A DNA stretch of 33,856 bases from an uncultured Bacteroidota bacterium (GTDB taxonomy: Bacteria > Bacteroidota > Bacteroidia > Chitinophagales > Chitinophagaceae), in the NCBI GenBank assembly GCA_903874055.1, contig CAIQQR010000094.1, positions 1 to 33,856 of the forward strand, given 5' to 3'. The first letter of the stretch is position 1. Every line of letters begins with the position of its first letter. A program made the position numbers and the translations under genes. Below are positions 1 through 8,496 of this stretch, one piece after another. The notes beneath the pieces are model-generated. The model was not told where the DNA came from. It was given only the letters and a program-made list of their open reading frames with translations, and ran no database searches.

Positions 1-83
1 CAACTTCATTCTCAGGTGAAAATATAATATATAAATATTTGCGATATAAGGAATCTATGCAATGATTCATCAAATAAATGGGC

Positions 84-776
84 TTAGGCCTTGGTAGATG
101 GAATCTGATAAAAATCCTTTAAATAGGCAGGTTTACTATAGGCTATATCCTCAAAATCAAGGTTTTCCATCTTACTATTTGCAAGTTGAATCAAAGAAGA
201 TATTTCATAAGACTCCTCCATAAAATGGAGGTTGGGATGGTTAGCAATTTCTTTTGATTTAATTGCTCCATTGCCAATACATAAAACAGGGCCATTTAAT
301 AATAACTTATTAAAATATTCAGCATCTAACAAGATAGATTTTTCGGGTACAATTATCGTATGATCAGCCTTGTAAATGGCACCAAAAACCTCCATTCTTC
401 TTGCGTCAATCATGCAAAATATTTGAATGGAATCTTTATACTGAATAACTGCAGGATGGTTTTTTGCATGGTGGGCAAGTAATGCAAGTGTTGAAATTCC
501 AATTAATGGTTTATCAATAGCATAAGCAATTCCTTTGGCACTTGATAAACCGACTCTTAAACCTGTATAGCTTCCTGGTCCCATGGTAACAGCCACAGCG
601 TCAACTTGTTTAATATTCAACCCCGATTTAGATAAAACTTCAGCAATGGCAACTTGAACAAAATTTGCATGGGTATTTGATTGGCTATTTTGTGCCAATG
701 CAAGTAGATGATTGTCTTTACTTACCCCAATCAATGCTTTCTCTCCAGCGGTGTCTATGTATAAAATGATTGCCAA
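84..776 (-). CDS. tsaB: tRNA N6-threonylcarbamoyladenosine biosynthesis protein TsaB
   Basis: TsaB is the ASKHA-fold partner of TsaD (with TsaE) in making the t6A modification at position 37 of ANN-decoding tRNAs; it acts in the cytoplasm and serves as a scaffold rather than the catalytic subunit. The 230-residue protein opens with the family's strand and Asp-Thr turn (ILYIDTA, residues 4-10) and carries the conserved GPGSYTGLR loop at 66-74, followed by the helix with AKGIAYA. Length is normal for TsaB, and it lacks the longer metal-binding C-terminal part of TsaD. The start is the first ATG after a -7-like box. It stands divergent from the RidA gene with 75 bases between them. Assignment is secure. 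Confidence 0.95.
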   Translation of the reverse strand: MAIILYIDTAGEKALIGVSKDNHLLALAQNSQSNTHANFVQVAIAEVLSKSGLNIKQVDAVAVTMGPGSYTGLRVGLSSAKGIAYAIDKPLIGISTLALLAHHAKNHPAVIQYKDSIQIFCMIDARRMEVFGAIYKADHTIIVPEKSILLDAEYFNKLLLNGPVLCIGNGAIKSKEIANHPNLHFMEESYEISSLIQLANSKMENLDFEDIAYSKPAYLKDFYQIPSTKA

Positions 777-793
777 GGTCTATAATTGTTTTG

Positions 794-801
794 CAAAAAT
801 A
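794..801 (-). promoter_or_regulatory. Putative Bacteroidota -7 box for tsaB
   Basis: On the minus strand this reads TATTTTTG, a full match to the TAnnTTTG consensus of the Bacteroidota primary sigma factor. It lies 17 bases before the tsaB start, implying a very short leader. No clean TTTG -33 element sits 19 bases further upstream, only a T-rich run. A weaker plus-strand box (TGTATTTG at 806-813, one mismatch) could serve the divergent RidA gene, so the two promoters would almost touch. Confidence 0.45.
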
Positions 802-851
802 AGCCTGTATTTGCAAGAAAATTAAGAAATTGTGCTTCTAATTAAATTATT

Positions 852-1238
852 ATGTCAAAACAAATCATTCAAACAGATAAAGTGCCTGCTCCAATTGGAC
901 CTTATAGTCAAGCAGTAATTGCCAATGGGTTTTTATTTGCAAGTGGTCAAATTGCGTTTGATCCTGCAACAGGTGAACTGGTGATGGATAGTATTCAGTC
1001 AGAAACAAAGCAGGTAATGGAAAATATCAAAGCCATTTTAGAGGAAGCTAAGATTGGTTTTGAAAATATCGTAAAGACAAGCATATTTTTAAGTGACATG
1101 CAATTGTTTGCGCAAGTAAATGAAGTTTATGGTAGCTATTTTACAAGCAATTTCCCTGCGAGAGAAACAGTAGCAGTAAAAACATTACCAAGAAACGTAA
1201 ATGTGGAAATTAGTATTACTGCAGTAATTGCCTTATAA
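852..1238 (+). CDS. ridA: RidA family reactive enamine/imine deaminase
   Basis: RidA proteins hydrolyse reactive 2-aminoacrylate and related enamine/imine intermediates released by PLP enzymes, protecting other PLP enzymes in the cytoplasm; the active form is a trimer. The 128-residue length is typical. Visible family features are the N-terminal APIGPYSQ segment (13-20), the ASGQI strand (30-34), the PARETVAV segment with the substrate-carboxylate Arg at 104, and Glu at 119 in NVEI. These residues mark the deaminating RidA subfamily rather than the Rid4-7 groups that lack the Arg. The gene is monocistronic and convergent with the epimerase, its stop codon directly abutting the neighbour's. 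Confidence 0.93.
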   Translation: MSKQIIQTDKVPAPIGPYSQAVIANGFLFASGQIAFDPATGELVMDSIQSETKQVMENIKAILEEAKIGFENIVKTSIFLSDMQLFAQVNEVYGSYFTSNFPARETVAVKTLPRNVNVEISITAVIAL

Positions 1239-1255
1239 TTATTTATAAAATAATT
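1237..1255. other. AT-only palindrome over two abutting stop codons
   Basis: AATTATTT, a three-base spacer and AAATAATT form a perfect 8-bp inverted repeat that covers the adjacent stop codons of the convergent RidA and epimerase genes. With no G-C pair it would be a weak hairpin. It may assist transcript ends in both directions, but it is not a standard intrinsic terminator. Confidence 0.35.
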
Positions 1256-2180
1256 GGTATTGAGTTTTTAGTGACCAAATTTCTTGGGGCTGCATAATGT
1301 GTAGCCCCATTTTATTATTAAAACAATCAGGAGCTGCACTTAAATTTTCAATAGCAATGCTTTTTCGGTTGCTTGGGATATATAGTTGTAGATACGAATA
1401 ATTTTTATCTGGTGTTACCACTAATTTAAAATTTTTATTTTCAAGTGTTGCTGATGGTCGCTCGCTATCCAATAGGTATCCATTGTCTAATTCAATTGTA
1501 TCAAGGCTTTTGGGAGATTCAAAATCATGACAGGGTAAAATGTCGCCTGTAGGAAGTAAAGCTTCATTGTATACTAGAATGCCTTTATTGATAAATTCTA
1601 AAGTGCAATTGCTTATATTTTCACCCAACTTAAAATAGGGGTGCCATCCATCCATCATTGGAAAACTATGCGAATCCTTATTCGTTATAATGGTCTCAAC
1701 TTGTACTTTATTATTTTTTTCAAAAATCCATTTTAGAGAAACAGTATAATTAAAAGGGAAGCCCTTGTCATTTTTTTGATATTCATAGTGTAGCGTTACA
1801 GATGCATAATTTTCATTTACCTCTGTATTTATAATTTCAAAATTAGCATCATATAATATTCCATGTAGTGCATGGTCTCCTAAATAAAATTTATCAATGG
1901 AGTATTTCTTGCCTTCATGTACATAGGTTCCATTTTGTAGTCTACAAGAAAAAGGGTTCATTTTTCCTCCTTTAAACCCATTGGACTCAAAATTTTTCCA
2001 TCCTTCTTCAAAATTATTTCCATCTATAATATCAAAAAATCCTGATGCAGCTGAAAGTTTCCAGCTGTTTAGAAGCCCACCTTTAGTAGAGATTTCAATC
2101 AGTTCCTGCGTAAAAAGGTTTTTTATTTGGACCCGCTTAAAGTGGGCATTAGGTTCAATATTTATAGAAAAAGACATCAT
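1239..2180 (-). CDS. Aldose 1-epimerase family protein (galactose mutarotase-like)
   Basis: Aldose 1-epimerases interconvert alpha and beta anomers of hexoses in the cytoplasm. The 313-residue protein is a beta-rich sandwich typical of the family. The likely catalytic set is visible: His106 in the ALHG motif, His180 in DGWHPYF, and Glu278 in the IAIENLSA segment near the C-terminus, which would act as the base. DGWHPYF and the run after the Glu (SAAPDCFNN) match the GalM/YihR-like superfamily. It is not beside any sugar kinase or transporter, so the substrate cannot be named. Translation could begin at either of two adjacent ATG codons. It is divergent from a small secreted unknown and convergent with the RidA gene. 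Confidence 0.88.
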   Translation of the reverse strand: MMSFSINIEPNAHFKRVQIKNLFTQELIEISTKGGLLNSWKLSAASGFFDIIDGNNFEEGWKNFESNGFKGGKMNPFSCRLQNGTYVHEGKKYSIDKFYLGDHALHGILYDANFEIINTEVNENYASVTLHYEYQKNDKGFPFNYTVSLKWIFEKNNKVQVETIITNKDSHSFPMMDGWHPYFKLGENISNCTLEFINKGILVYNEALLPTGDILPCHDFESPKSLDTIELDNGYLLDSERPSATLENKNFKLVVTPDKNYSYLQLYIPSNRKSIAIENLSAAPDCFNNKMGLHIMQPQEIWSLKTQYQLFYK

Positions 2181-2214
2181 TGATGGTTTGAATCGTAATT
2201 TAAAACTAATCTAT

Positions 2215-2222
2215 TAACTTTG
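2215..2222 (+). promoter_or_regulatory. Putative -7 box for the small secreted protein
   Basis: TAACTTTG fits TAnnTTTG exactly and lies 18 bases before the ATG at 2241. The box overlaps the in-frame TTG at 2220, which argues against that upstream start. The nearest TTTG upstream (2187-2190) is too far, at a spacing of 24, to be a good -33 element. Confidence 0.45.
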
Positions 2223-2240
2223 GTATCAAATATTATAGGA

Positions 2241-2813
2241 ATGTACAAATTTATTACTGCAGCTTTTTTATGCTTATCTATTGGCTCATTTGCTCAAAAA
2301 ATAAATAAGTATGATAGTACTTTAAAAATTGGTAAAGCTGGTTATAAAGTGACCTGTTTAAATCGCAAGCCAGAAAGTAATATTTTAAGTATTAAGCCAG
2401 TTGGCTTTAAAAATGAGGCAGGGGAAGTGATGCGTGAAATAAGAGGAAGAGTATTATCCTCAGAGATTGATGATTTTAATCAAGATAACTTTCCAGACTT
2501 GATTATTTATATACTTGATGCTACCGGTAAAGTGGTTCCTTTTGTAATTAGTTCTAAAGAAAATGAGTATATACAACCCATACTTTTCCCAGATATTACC
2601 AATGATATGCAATTAAGCAAAGGTTATCGTGGGAAAGACGAATACAAATTAGTGGAAGGAATTTTATTTAGAAAGTTCCCTATTTATGATACGGATACTG
2701 CCATTAAAGAGCCTACTAAAAAAGCAAGACAAATTATGTATAGGGTAGTAACTGGAGACAGAGGAATGTTAAACTTTAAAGTGTTTAAAAACTTTGATTT
2801 AAATGTAGATTAA
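2241..2813 (+). CDS. Secreted protein of unknown function with one EF-hand-like loop
   Basis: I do not recognise a named family. The 190-residue protein starts with a Sec signal peptide (MYKFITAAFLCLSIGSFAQ, cleavage likely before Gln19 or Lys20), so it should reach the periplasm. Residues 78-86 (DFNQDNFPD) form an Asp-x-Asn-x-Asp-x3-Asp calcium-type loop followed by hydrophobic LIIY, as in single FG-GAP/VCBS or dockerin-like loops, and the rest looks beta-rich. I chose the ATG at 2241 because the alternative in-frame TTG at 2220 sits inside the probable -7 box and would spoil the signal peptide. The last four bases overlap the convergent PorZ-like gene. Confidence 0.75.
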   Translation: MYKFITAAFLCLSIGSFAQKINKYDSTLKIGKAGYKVTCLNRKPESNILSIKPVGFKNEAGEVMREIRGRVLSSEIDDFNQDNFPDLIIYILDATGKVVPFVISSKENEYIQPILFPDITNDMQLSKGYRGKDEYKLVEGILFRKFPIYDTDTAIKEPTKKARQIMYRVVTGDRGMLNFKVFKNFDLNVD

Positions 2814-5002
2814 TAACCGTCTGCAATTACAATTTTGCCTACTCCTTTTTCATTTCCGCTTATATCTCTTACAAATACTAGATAGATACCAGTGGCAACC
2901 TTTCTGCCATCTAAGGTTCTTGTATTCCAAACTGCTTGACCACCTAATGCAGGAGTTTGGTATAAAAGCTTTCCCGTTAAATCAGTGATTTTTACAATTG
3001 CATTTTCAACCAATCCTCTAATAGCAACTTGGCCATTGAAGCTAGGCGGTATTGGATTGGGGAATATTTGAATATTATTTTGCGCGCTAACAGCTTCAGT
3101 AGCGGTCCCTCTATAACTAACCATTCCATTATTAGTATTAAAAAATACTTCGCCTGATTTTGGAGCAATACTAATTTGTAAAACAGTATCAGCAGGTAAA
3201 GGACTATTTGATTTAGAAAAATGTTCTAAAATATTTATTCCATCTTCGCTTAAAAGCCATACCCCATTTTGAGTGCCAATCCATTTTCGATTGGCTCCAT
3301 CTACAGTAATACATTCAACAGTTTCTTTTTGAAAAAGATACCCATTAAATCCGTTATTATTGACAATAGGAAGATATGCATTGCAAGGACTATTGGCAAT
3401 ATCTCCACAATTAAATATACCTATTCCATTATCTGTACCCACCCAAATACTACCCAACTTATCAGTTGCTAAACTAGTCACATGCATACTGGGTAAATTG
3501 CCATTGGATTGACCAGTAGTTAACTGTCTCCACATTTCAGTTGGGAATACATCTTTGGATTGGTAAATATATATTCCTTGATTAATAGGAGCAATCATCC
3601 AGGCCTGCTGTTGATTATTAATTATGAATTTGTCAATTCCTGTCTTACTTAAGTTATTGGGAATAGCAATGCTGCTCCAATTGCTGTTTAATTGACGAAC
3701 CATACCTTGCCTATCCTGAATTGCCCAAACAGCATTATATTGATCAGTATGTATTTCCTTGTAACTGCCAGTTAGGCTGTTTGGTTGAATACTTACTAGT
3801 TGACTATTATTAGAAATATGAATTAAATTATTATCAGTAGAAAACCAATAACTATTATCAATTGTGTTTACTGCACTCGCATTAAGTAATGTTAAGTTTG
3901 TAGTACCAATTTGAGTATAGTTTTTCCAACCAGAGGCATTAAATATGCCATAGCCTTGGCTAATTTTAAAAGGAGCAATTAAATTTTCCTCATCTATTGA
4001 CATCGCTCCACGAACAGAGGCTTTGGTGCCTCCTAAATTGATCCATTGATAAGCATTTGTACTACTATTTTTAAATAGCAAACCTGCATTGCTATCTGCA
4101 ATCCAATAATTATTGTTATCCATTATTGCTTGCATGGGGGCGTTTATATGCAAACTATCTATCAGCGGCGTAGTTGTATTATCCTTATTGAATTGCACTA
4201 TTGCTCCCTTGCCTGAATGATATTGAATATTCAGTAATAAATTATTTGCTGTACTATCAATGCGTTGAATGGTGGCGTTGCTTATTTTAAATACGGGTGT
4301 ACTAAATGGTAATTCATAAATACTAGAGGTTGTATACCCGTAAATAACATTATTCTTTTGTGTGAATTTTGTAATTTTTAAAGGATCAAGTGTAGAGATA
4401 CGATTCCATTGTGTAGGCTGAGATTCATTTAAAACATAGGGCGATCCCCATATTCCATTTTCAGTTGCGGCATAAATGCTATCATGTGCAATTGTGATAT
4501 CATAAACTGCAATGGGTTGCTGATTGTTATTTGGGAACCAAGTATTTTTTATTTCATGTTTACTTAAATCAACTGTCACTATTCCAAAATTGGTAGCAAT
4601 AAATGCAAGCTTTTGCAATACAAAAACTGAATTTATTTTTTTATCAGCATAAAGATTAGATAATTGAATAGCATTTAAATTAAAAACCTGATCACCTTTT
4701 AAAATATCAATATTACTATTTTGGTAAGTTACAATAAGTTGATTTTGATAATTATCCCAAATGACATTTGTAATGTCAATGGCTGATAGGCCAGTAGTTT
4801 TATCTAACCAGCCCTTTATACCCTTTGCATCTATGGCGGCAATTTGATAGCGTGTAGCTGCATAAATATAATCTCCCTTAGTAATAGCTACAACACTGTG
4901 GTTATCAAAGTGTCCTCTCCAGGATCCAATAGCCCCTAATTTATTTTGAGCAATACAAAAACTGCAAACAAAAATGAATAATATAGTAAGGTTTTGTTTC
5001 AT
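2810..5002 (-). CDS. porZ: PorZ-like type IX secretion protein with beta-propellers and T9SS sorting domain
   Basis: PorZ is a surface component of the type IX secretion system, in the attachment complex with PorU, PorV and PorQ, that helps anchor cargo to anionic LPS in Porphyromonas. The 730-residue protein has a signal peptide (1-18) and then the PorZ-type N-terminal start: an IGSWRGHF motif followed by propeller blades of the IYAATRYQI kind. Two propeller regions follow, with two-component-regulator-like repeats such as SIWVGTDNGIGIF and KWIGTQNGVWLL. The C-terminus (about 642-730) is a type A sorting domain beginning IFPNPI and containing GKLLY and GIYLV. Length is near the roughly 780 residues of the Porphyromonas protein. 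It follows the NagZ fusion by 43 bases and may be co-transcribed. A generic propeller protein with a sorting domain is the alternative. Confidence 0.8.
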   Translation of the reverse strand: MKQNLTILFIFVCSFCIAQNKLGAIGSWRGHFDNHSVVAITKGDYIYAATRYQIAAIDAKGIKGWLDKTTGLSAIDITNVIWDNYQNQLIVTYQNSNIDILKGDQVFNLNAIQLSNLYADKKINSVFVLQKLAFIATNFGIVTVDLSKHEIKNTWFPNNNQQPIAVYDITIAHDSIYAATENGIWGSPYVLNESQPTQWNRISTLDPLKITKFTQKNNVIYGYTTSSIYELPFSTPVFKISNATIQRIDSTANNLLLNIQYHSGKGAIVQFNKDNTTTPLIDSLHINAPMQAIMDNNNYWIADSNAGLLFKNSSTNAYQWINLGGTKASVRGAMSIDEENLIAPFKISQGYGIFNASGWKNYTQIGTTNLTLLNASAVNTIDNSYWFSTDNNLIHISNNSQLVSIQPNSLTGSYKEIHTDQYNAVWAIQDRQGMVRQLNSNWSSIAIPNNLSKTGIDKFIINNQQQAWMIAPINQGIYIYQSKDVFPTEMWRQLTTGQSNGNLPSMHVTSLATDKLGSIWVGTDNGIGIFNCGDIANSPCNAYLPIVNNNGFNGYLFQKETVECITVDGANRKWIGTQNGVWLLSEDGINILEHFSKSNSPLPADTVLQISIAPKSGEVFFNTNNGMVSYRGTATEAVSAQNNIQIFPNPIPPSFNGQVAIRGLVENAIVKITDLTGKLLYQTPALGGQAVWNTRTLDGRKVATGIYLVFVRDISGNEKGVGKIVIADGY

Positions 5003-5045
5003 TTAATAAACTAACAATGCAATTATATTGCAATGATTCAGAAAA

Positions 5046-7880
5046 TTAATCTTTTAAAGCAGCGTAAATAGCTTCCTGAATTTTTGGTCTAAGATTTAAT
5101 GCACTAAATACTTTATTATCTCTTGTTGGGAATACTCTATTGGATAAGTAAATGAACAATATTCCTGTTGTTGGATCTGCCCAAACACAGGTGCCCGTAA
5201 ATCCAGTGTGGCCAAAGGTAGCAGGAGATGCGCTTGCACTTGGGTATGGATTTTTACTAGAAGCATTTAGCTTATCTGGTTTATCAAAACCCAATCCTCT
5301 GCTACTAATGGGGCTATTATAGGCAGTGAAGTTTTCAATGGTTCCAGATTGTATATAAGATTTCCCTTCCCAATTACCTTTATTCAAAAGCATTAGATAC
5401 AATTTTGCTAAGTCAGTAGCATTGCTAAAAAGTCCAGCATGTCCTGCAATTCCTCCCATAGTAGAAGCGCCTTCGTCGTGAACACTTCCTCTTATAAGTT
5501 CATGTCTAAAATAATCATCCACTTCGGTAGCAGCAATATTTTCAATATTTGTTTTCTCTAAAGGTAAAAATCCTGTTGATTGCATACCCATTGGTTTGTA
5601 GAATGTATTTTCGGTATACGCTTTAAGACTTACTCCTGTTACTTTTTCTACTATTTTTCCTAAGAAAATAAAGTCATTGTCACTGTATACATATTTTCCT
5701 GGATCGGTTACTGGGCTTCGTAAAATTTGATTTTGAATGGTATCCTGCCAGGTATCAATTAACCATTTGTTTGGGGAGATTAAATAGTTATGCGTAGCAT
5801 CTTTTTTACTACTTACTACATTAGGAATATAGGCACCATCTTTTTGTAAAAAAGATTCATAGAATTTTAAATATGGATAAAGTCCTGCTTGATGTAATAG
5901 TAAATCCTTTAAAGTGATATTTGCTTTATTGCTACCTCTAACCCAAGGAAGGTAATCGCCAATAGTTTTATGAATGTTTATTTTCCCTTCATCCACTAAT
6001 TTCATAATACTTACCGTTGTTGCTGAAACTTTTGTAACCGAAGCAAGGTCATAATAAGTGTCTAATGTAATAGGGCTGGAGCCAATGCCAGCAGTGGTTC
6101 CATAGGCTTTATTAAAAATAATTTTATTATTCTTAGCTACTACTATTTGACAACCCGGTATGGCTTTTTTTTGAATCGCATCATATACCAATGAATCCAC
6201 TTTATATAAATCTTGCACTTTTAGAGATGCGGTACCATAGGGTAAGTTTTCAGCTACAGTAACTGGTAATTGACCAGTAGCTTTGCTATTTCCTTGTAAC
6301 CATTGTAATACTGCTTTTTGAACAAAATCATTGTCTTCGTATGCGAATAAAATATTTGAAATATTTTTAAAATCAGCCACCGCGTATGGATTTCCTAAAA
6401 TAATGTGAATCCAATTTTGAGGATGATCTTGTTTTAAGAATTGTAATATATAATTGGGAATTTGAAAATGATTGGCAGGACGACGGCTATAATTATGTAG
6501 TCCTACAATTACTTGTTGAAAACCGTTTAGGCTATCTTTAATATGATCTAATGCAGTGCTGTCTTTTGGGTTGATTAGAAATACTTTTACGCCATAATTT
6601 GACTCAAGTGATTTTGTTAAATAGTTGGGTTGTGGGGTATTTAAAGCGATGTAAGCCGTTGGAATAGTTTTATTCAAATTTGGCAAGCTACTTGCATTGG
6701 CATAAGTCAATGATTGTGCTGCCATTTCCGTTTTAATGCTTCCAACATTTTGATTCAAATCTGCAACTATATTGGTGGTATCAATAAATTGTTTATTATT
6801 TAAGCCGTACTTATACTTCGCTGCTAATACTTTTTTTACACGAACATTTATATCCTTCTCACTTAACCTTCCTTCCTGAATTGCTTCTTTAATTTTATCA
6901 ATAGATTGTCCAATGTCGCCTGGTAAACAAAGCATATCATTCCCGGCTAATAATGCGCGCACATTGGCTTCGCCACGAGGAAAATAATTACTAATAGCCT
7001 GCATATCCATAGCATCCGTCACGCTTAATCCTTTAAAACCTAATTCTTTTTTTAATAGTTCATTGATGGCTTTAGGAGATAATGAAGTTGCGTATTTGGG
7101 GGTGGTATCAATTGCAGGCACTGATAAATGTGCTACCATAACCGATCCAATTCCCGCATTAATGAGTGCACTAAACGGAGCAAGTTCCAAACTGTCTAAT
7201 GCTGCTCTTGTTTTATTAATGATAGGAATATCTAAATGAGAATCAACACTTACATCACCATGTCCAGGAAAATGTTTTGCAGTTGCCATTACACCATTAT
7301 CCTGCAAGCCTTTCATATAGGCTATTCCGTGTTGAATGACACGTTCTTTATTTTGACCAAAACTACGATCGTTAATTACCGGATTATAGGGGTTATTGTT
7401 AATATCAACATCTGGAGCATAGTTGATATGAATGCCTAATCGCTTGCATTGTGCCGCAACAGCTGCACCCATTTCATACACTAATTTATCAGATGCAATC
7501 GCGCCAAGCGATAGTTGTCTTGGGAACATTTCAACACTATCTAATCGCATTCCAACACCCCATTCGGCGTCCATCGCAATTAATAAAGGTGTTTTAGCAA
7601 TGGATTGATAATAATTAGTTTGTAATGCTTCGCGAATTGGACCTCCTTGAAAAAAACAAAGTCCACCAATATTATATTGTTTAATTAACTGACTTAGGGT
7701 ATCTATTTTTTTATCGTCCCAATTACTATGGGCTCTCAAAACCATTAATTGTGCAATCTTTTCATCTAGGCTTAATGCATTATAATGTTTTTTTACCCAT
7801 CTCTTTTCTGCTTTTGTTTGTGCGTTTATTTGGAAGACAATTAAACAACAAACAATTAGTAATAAGATTGTTTTTTTCAT
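5046..7880 (-). CDS. Secreted NagZ-like GH3 glycosidase fused to beta-lactamase-fold hydrolase
   Basis: This 944-residue protein joins two enzymes. The signal peptide is MKKTILLLIVCCLIVFQINA. Residues 30-365 are a GH3 barrel with the NagZ signature KHFPGHGDVSVDSH (202-215), whose Asp213-Ser-His215 is the acid/base dyad typical of beta-N-acetylglucosaminidases; Asp289 in VTDAM is the likely nucleophile. A GH3 second domain covers about 400-545. Residues 550-944 are a serine beta-lactamase/DD-peptidase fold: Ser614-Val-Thr-Lys617 (SxxK), Tyr732 in YSDN, and His891-Thr-Gly893 in place of KTG. Expected role: cutting GlcNAc-MurNAc linkages and, by the second half, a peptide, amide or ester bond of muropeptides. 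The start 14 codons upstream (7922) was rejected because it hides the signal peptide and abuts a terminator. Confidence 0.88.
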   Translation of the reverse strand: MKKTILLLIVCCLIVFQINAQTKAEKRWVKKHYNALSLDEKIAQLMVLRAHSNWDDKKIDTLSQLIKQYNIGGLCFFQGGPIREALQTNYYQSIAKTPLLIAMDAEWGVGMRLDSVEMFPRQLSLGAIASDKLVYEMGAAVAAQCKRLGIHINYAPDVDINNNPYNPVINDRSFGQNKERVIQHGIAYMKGLQDNGVMATAKHFPGHGDVSVDSHLDIPIINKTRAALDSLELAPFSALINAGIGSVMVAHLSVPAIDTTPKYATSLSPKAINELLKKELGFKGLSVTDAMDMQAISNYFPRGEANVRALLAGNDMLCLPGDIGQSIDKIKEAIQEGRLSEKDINVRVKKVLAAKYKYGLNNKQFIDTTNIVADLNQNVGSIKTEMAAQSLTYANASSLPNLNKTIPTAYIALNTPQPNYLTKSLESNYGVKVFLINPKDSTALDHIKDSLNGFQQVIVGLHNYSRRPANHFQIPNYILQFLKQDHPQNWIHIILGNPYAVADFKNISNILFAYEDNDFVQKAVLQWLQGNSKATGQLPVTVAENLPYGTASLKVQDLYKVDSLVYDAIQKKAIPGCQIVVAKNNKIIFNKAYGTTAGIGSSPITLDTYYDLASVTKVSATTVSIMKLVDEGKINIHKTIGDYLPWVRGSNKANITLKDLLLHQAGLYPYLKFYESFLQKDGAYIPNVVSSKKDATHNYLISPNKWLIDTWQDTIQNQILRSPVTDPGKYVYSDNDFIFLGKIVEKVTGVSLKAYTENTFYKPMGMQSTGFLPLEKTNIENIAATEVDDYFRHELIRGSVHDEGASTMGGIAGHAGLFSNATDLAKLYLMLLNKGNWEGKSYIQSGTIENFTAYNSPISSRGLGFDKPDKLNASSKNPYPSASASPATFGHTGFTGTCVWADPTTGILFIYLSNRVFPTRDNKVFSALNLRPKIQEAIYAALKD

Positions 7881-7925
7881 AATGGCGATTTTGTAAAATT
7901 TCTGTAGTTGCAATTTAAGCATAAA

Positions 7926-7957
7926 AAAAAGCTTACCCTAGATTGGATAAGCTTTTT
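7926..7957 (-). terminator. Intrinsic terminator after the DUF5606 gene
   Basis: On the minus strand a 10-bp stem (AAAAAGCTTA paired with TAAGCTTTTT, extended by two G-C pairs past one bulged base) is followed by a run of eight T. It lies between the DUF5606 gene and the GH3 fusion, so the two are probably separate transcripts. Confidence 0.8.
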
Positions 7958-7998
7958 ATATAGAATTATTTGCAAGTTTTCAATTCATCAAACAGGTT

Positions 7999-8403
7999 CT
8001 AAGCTTCAGTTTCGTCTTCGCTTGGAATAGTTGGCTCCACATTGTGTTTTTGCAACTGAGCAAACCACTTTACCATCTTTTTCATGTCGCTTCCGTATAC
8101 GCGATCAAAGTCCATTTTAGGGAATACTTTCTTAAAGTAAGTAGTCACTGCTTTAGGGTCTTTTTCGTTAGGTAAAGCCTCTTTAGATTTACCCATTGCA
8201 ATAAATACCTCTGCTAAAAACACATTTTCATGAGTTGTATACACTTCGATACTCTCTAAATGTGAAAACTGGTGTGCTCTAGAGCTTATAAATTGGGTAT
8301 TGTTATTTTCTAATGAAGTGGCAATTGCACCATCATTTTTACTTGTCACTAATTCGAATAGTCCTGACATTCCAGAAACCGAGATCAATTTGCTGTATTC
8401 CAT
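7999..8403 (-). CDS. DUF5606 family protein
   Basis: This 134-residue protein matches what I know of the DUF5606 family, a small cytoplasmic protein widespread in Bacteroidota with no established function. The recognisable part is the N-terminal segment LISVSGMSGLFELV, then a strand carrying ISSRAH and an IEVYTT motif. The C-terminal half is an Asp/Lys-rich helical region (FDRVYGSDMKKMVKWF, about residues 98-113) ending in an acidic tail. There is no signal peptide, membrane segment or catalytic motif. It is transcribed alone, ends at a good intrinsic terminator, and is divergent from the DegT-rpoN cluster. The name is a family label only. Confidence 0.85.
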   Translation of the reverse strand: MEYSKLISVSGMSGLFELVTSKNDGAIATSLENNNTQFISSRAHQFSHLESIEVYTTHENVFLAEVFIAMGKSKEALPNEKDPKAVTTYFKKVFPKMDFDRVYGSDMKKMVKWFAQLQKHNVEPTIPSEDETEA

Positions 8404-8468
8404 AGCTGCTATGTGTTTAATTTACAGGCGCAAATTACTGAAAAACACCCAATTTTCATTTTTTAAAC

Positions 8469-8476
8469 TACCTTTG
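8469..8476 (+). promoter_or_regulatory. Putative -7 box of the DegT-rpoN cluster
   Basis: TACCTTTG is an exact TAnnTTTG match 20 bases before the aminotransferase ATG. No TTTG is found at the expected 19-base spacing; the upstream area is T-rich only. It would drive the four-gene cluster that includes rpoN. Confidence 0.5.
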
Positions 8477-8496
8477 TTTAACTTAAAATTTATTTT

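Noticed and set aside
3-65. Open plus-strand frame from the left edge encoding about 20 residues (TSFSGENIIYKYLRYKESMQ) before a stop
   Set aside because: It may be the last codons of a gene entering from the left, but 20 residues without recognisable similarity cannot support a call. Nothing else is seen in 1-83.
7881-7922. Upstream start of the NagZ fusion at 7922
   Set aside because: It adds 14 residues before the signal peptide and begins only a few bases from the terminator of the previous gene.
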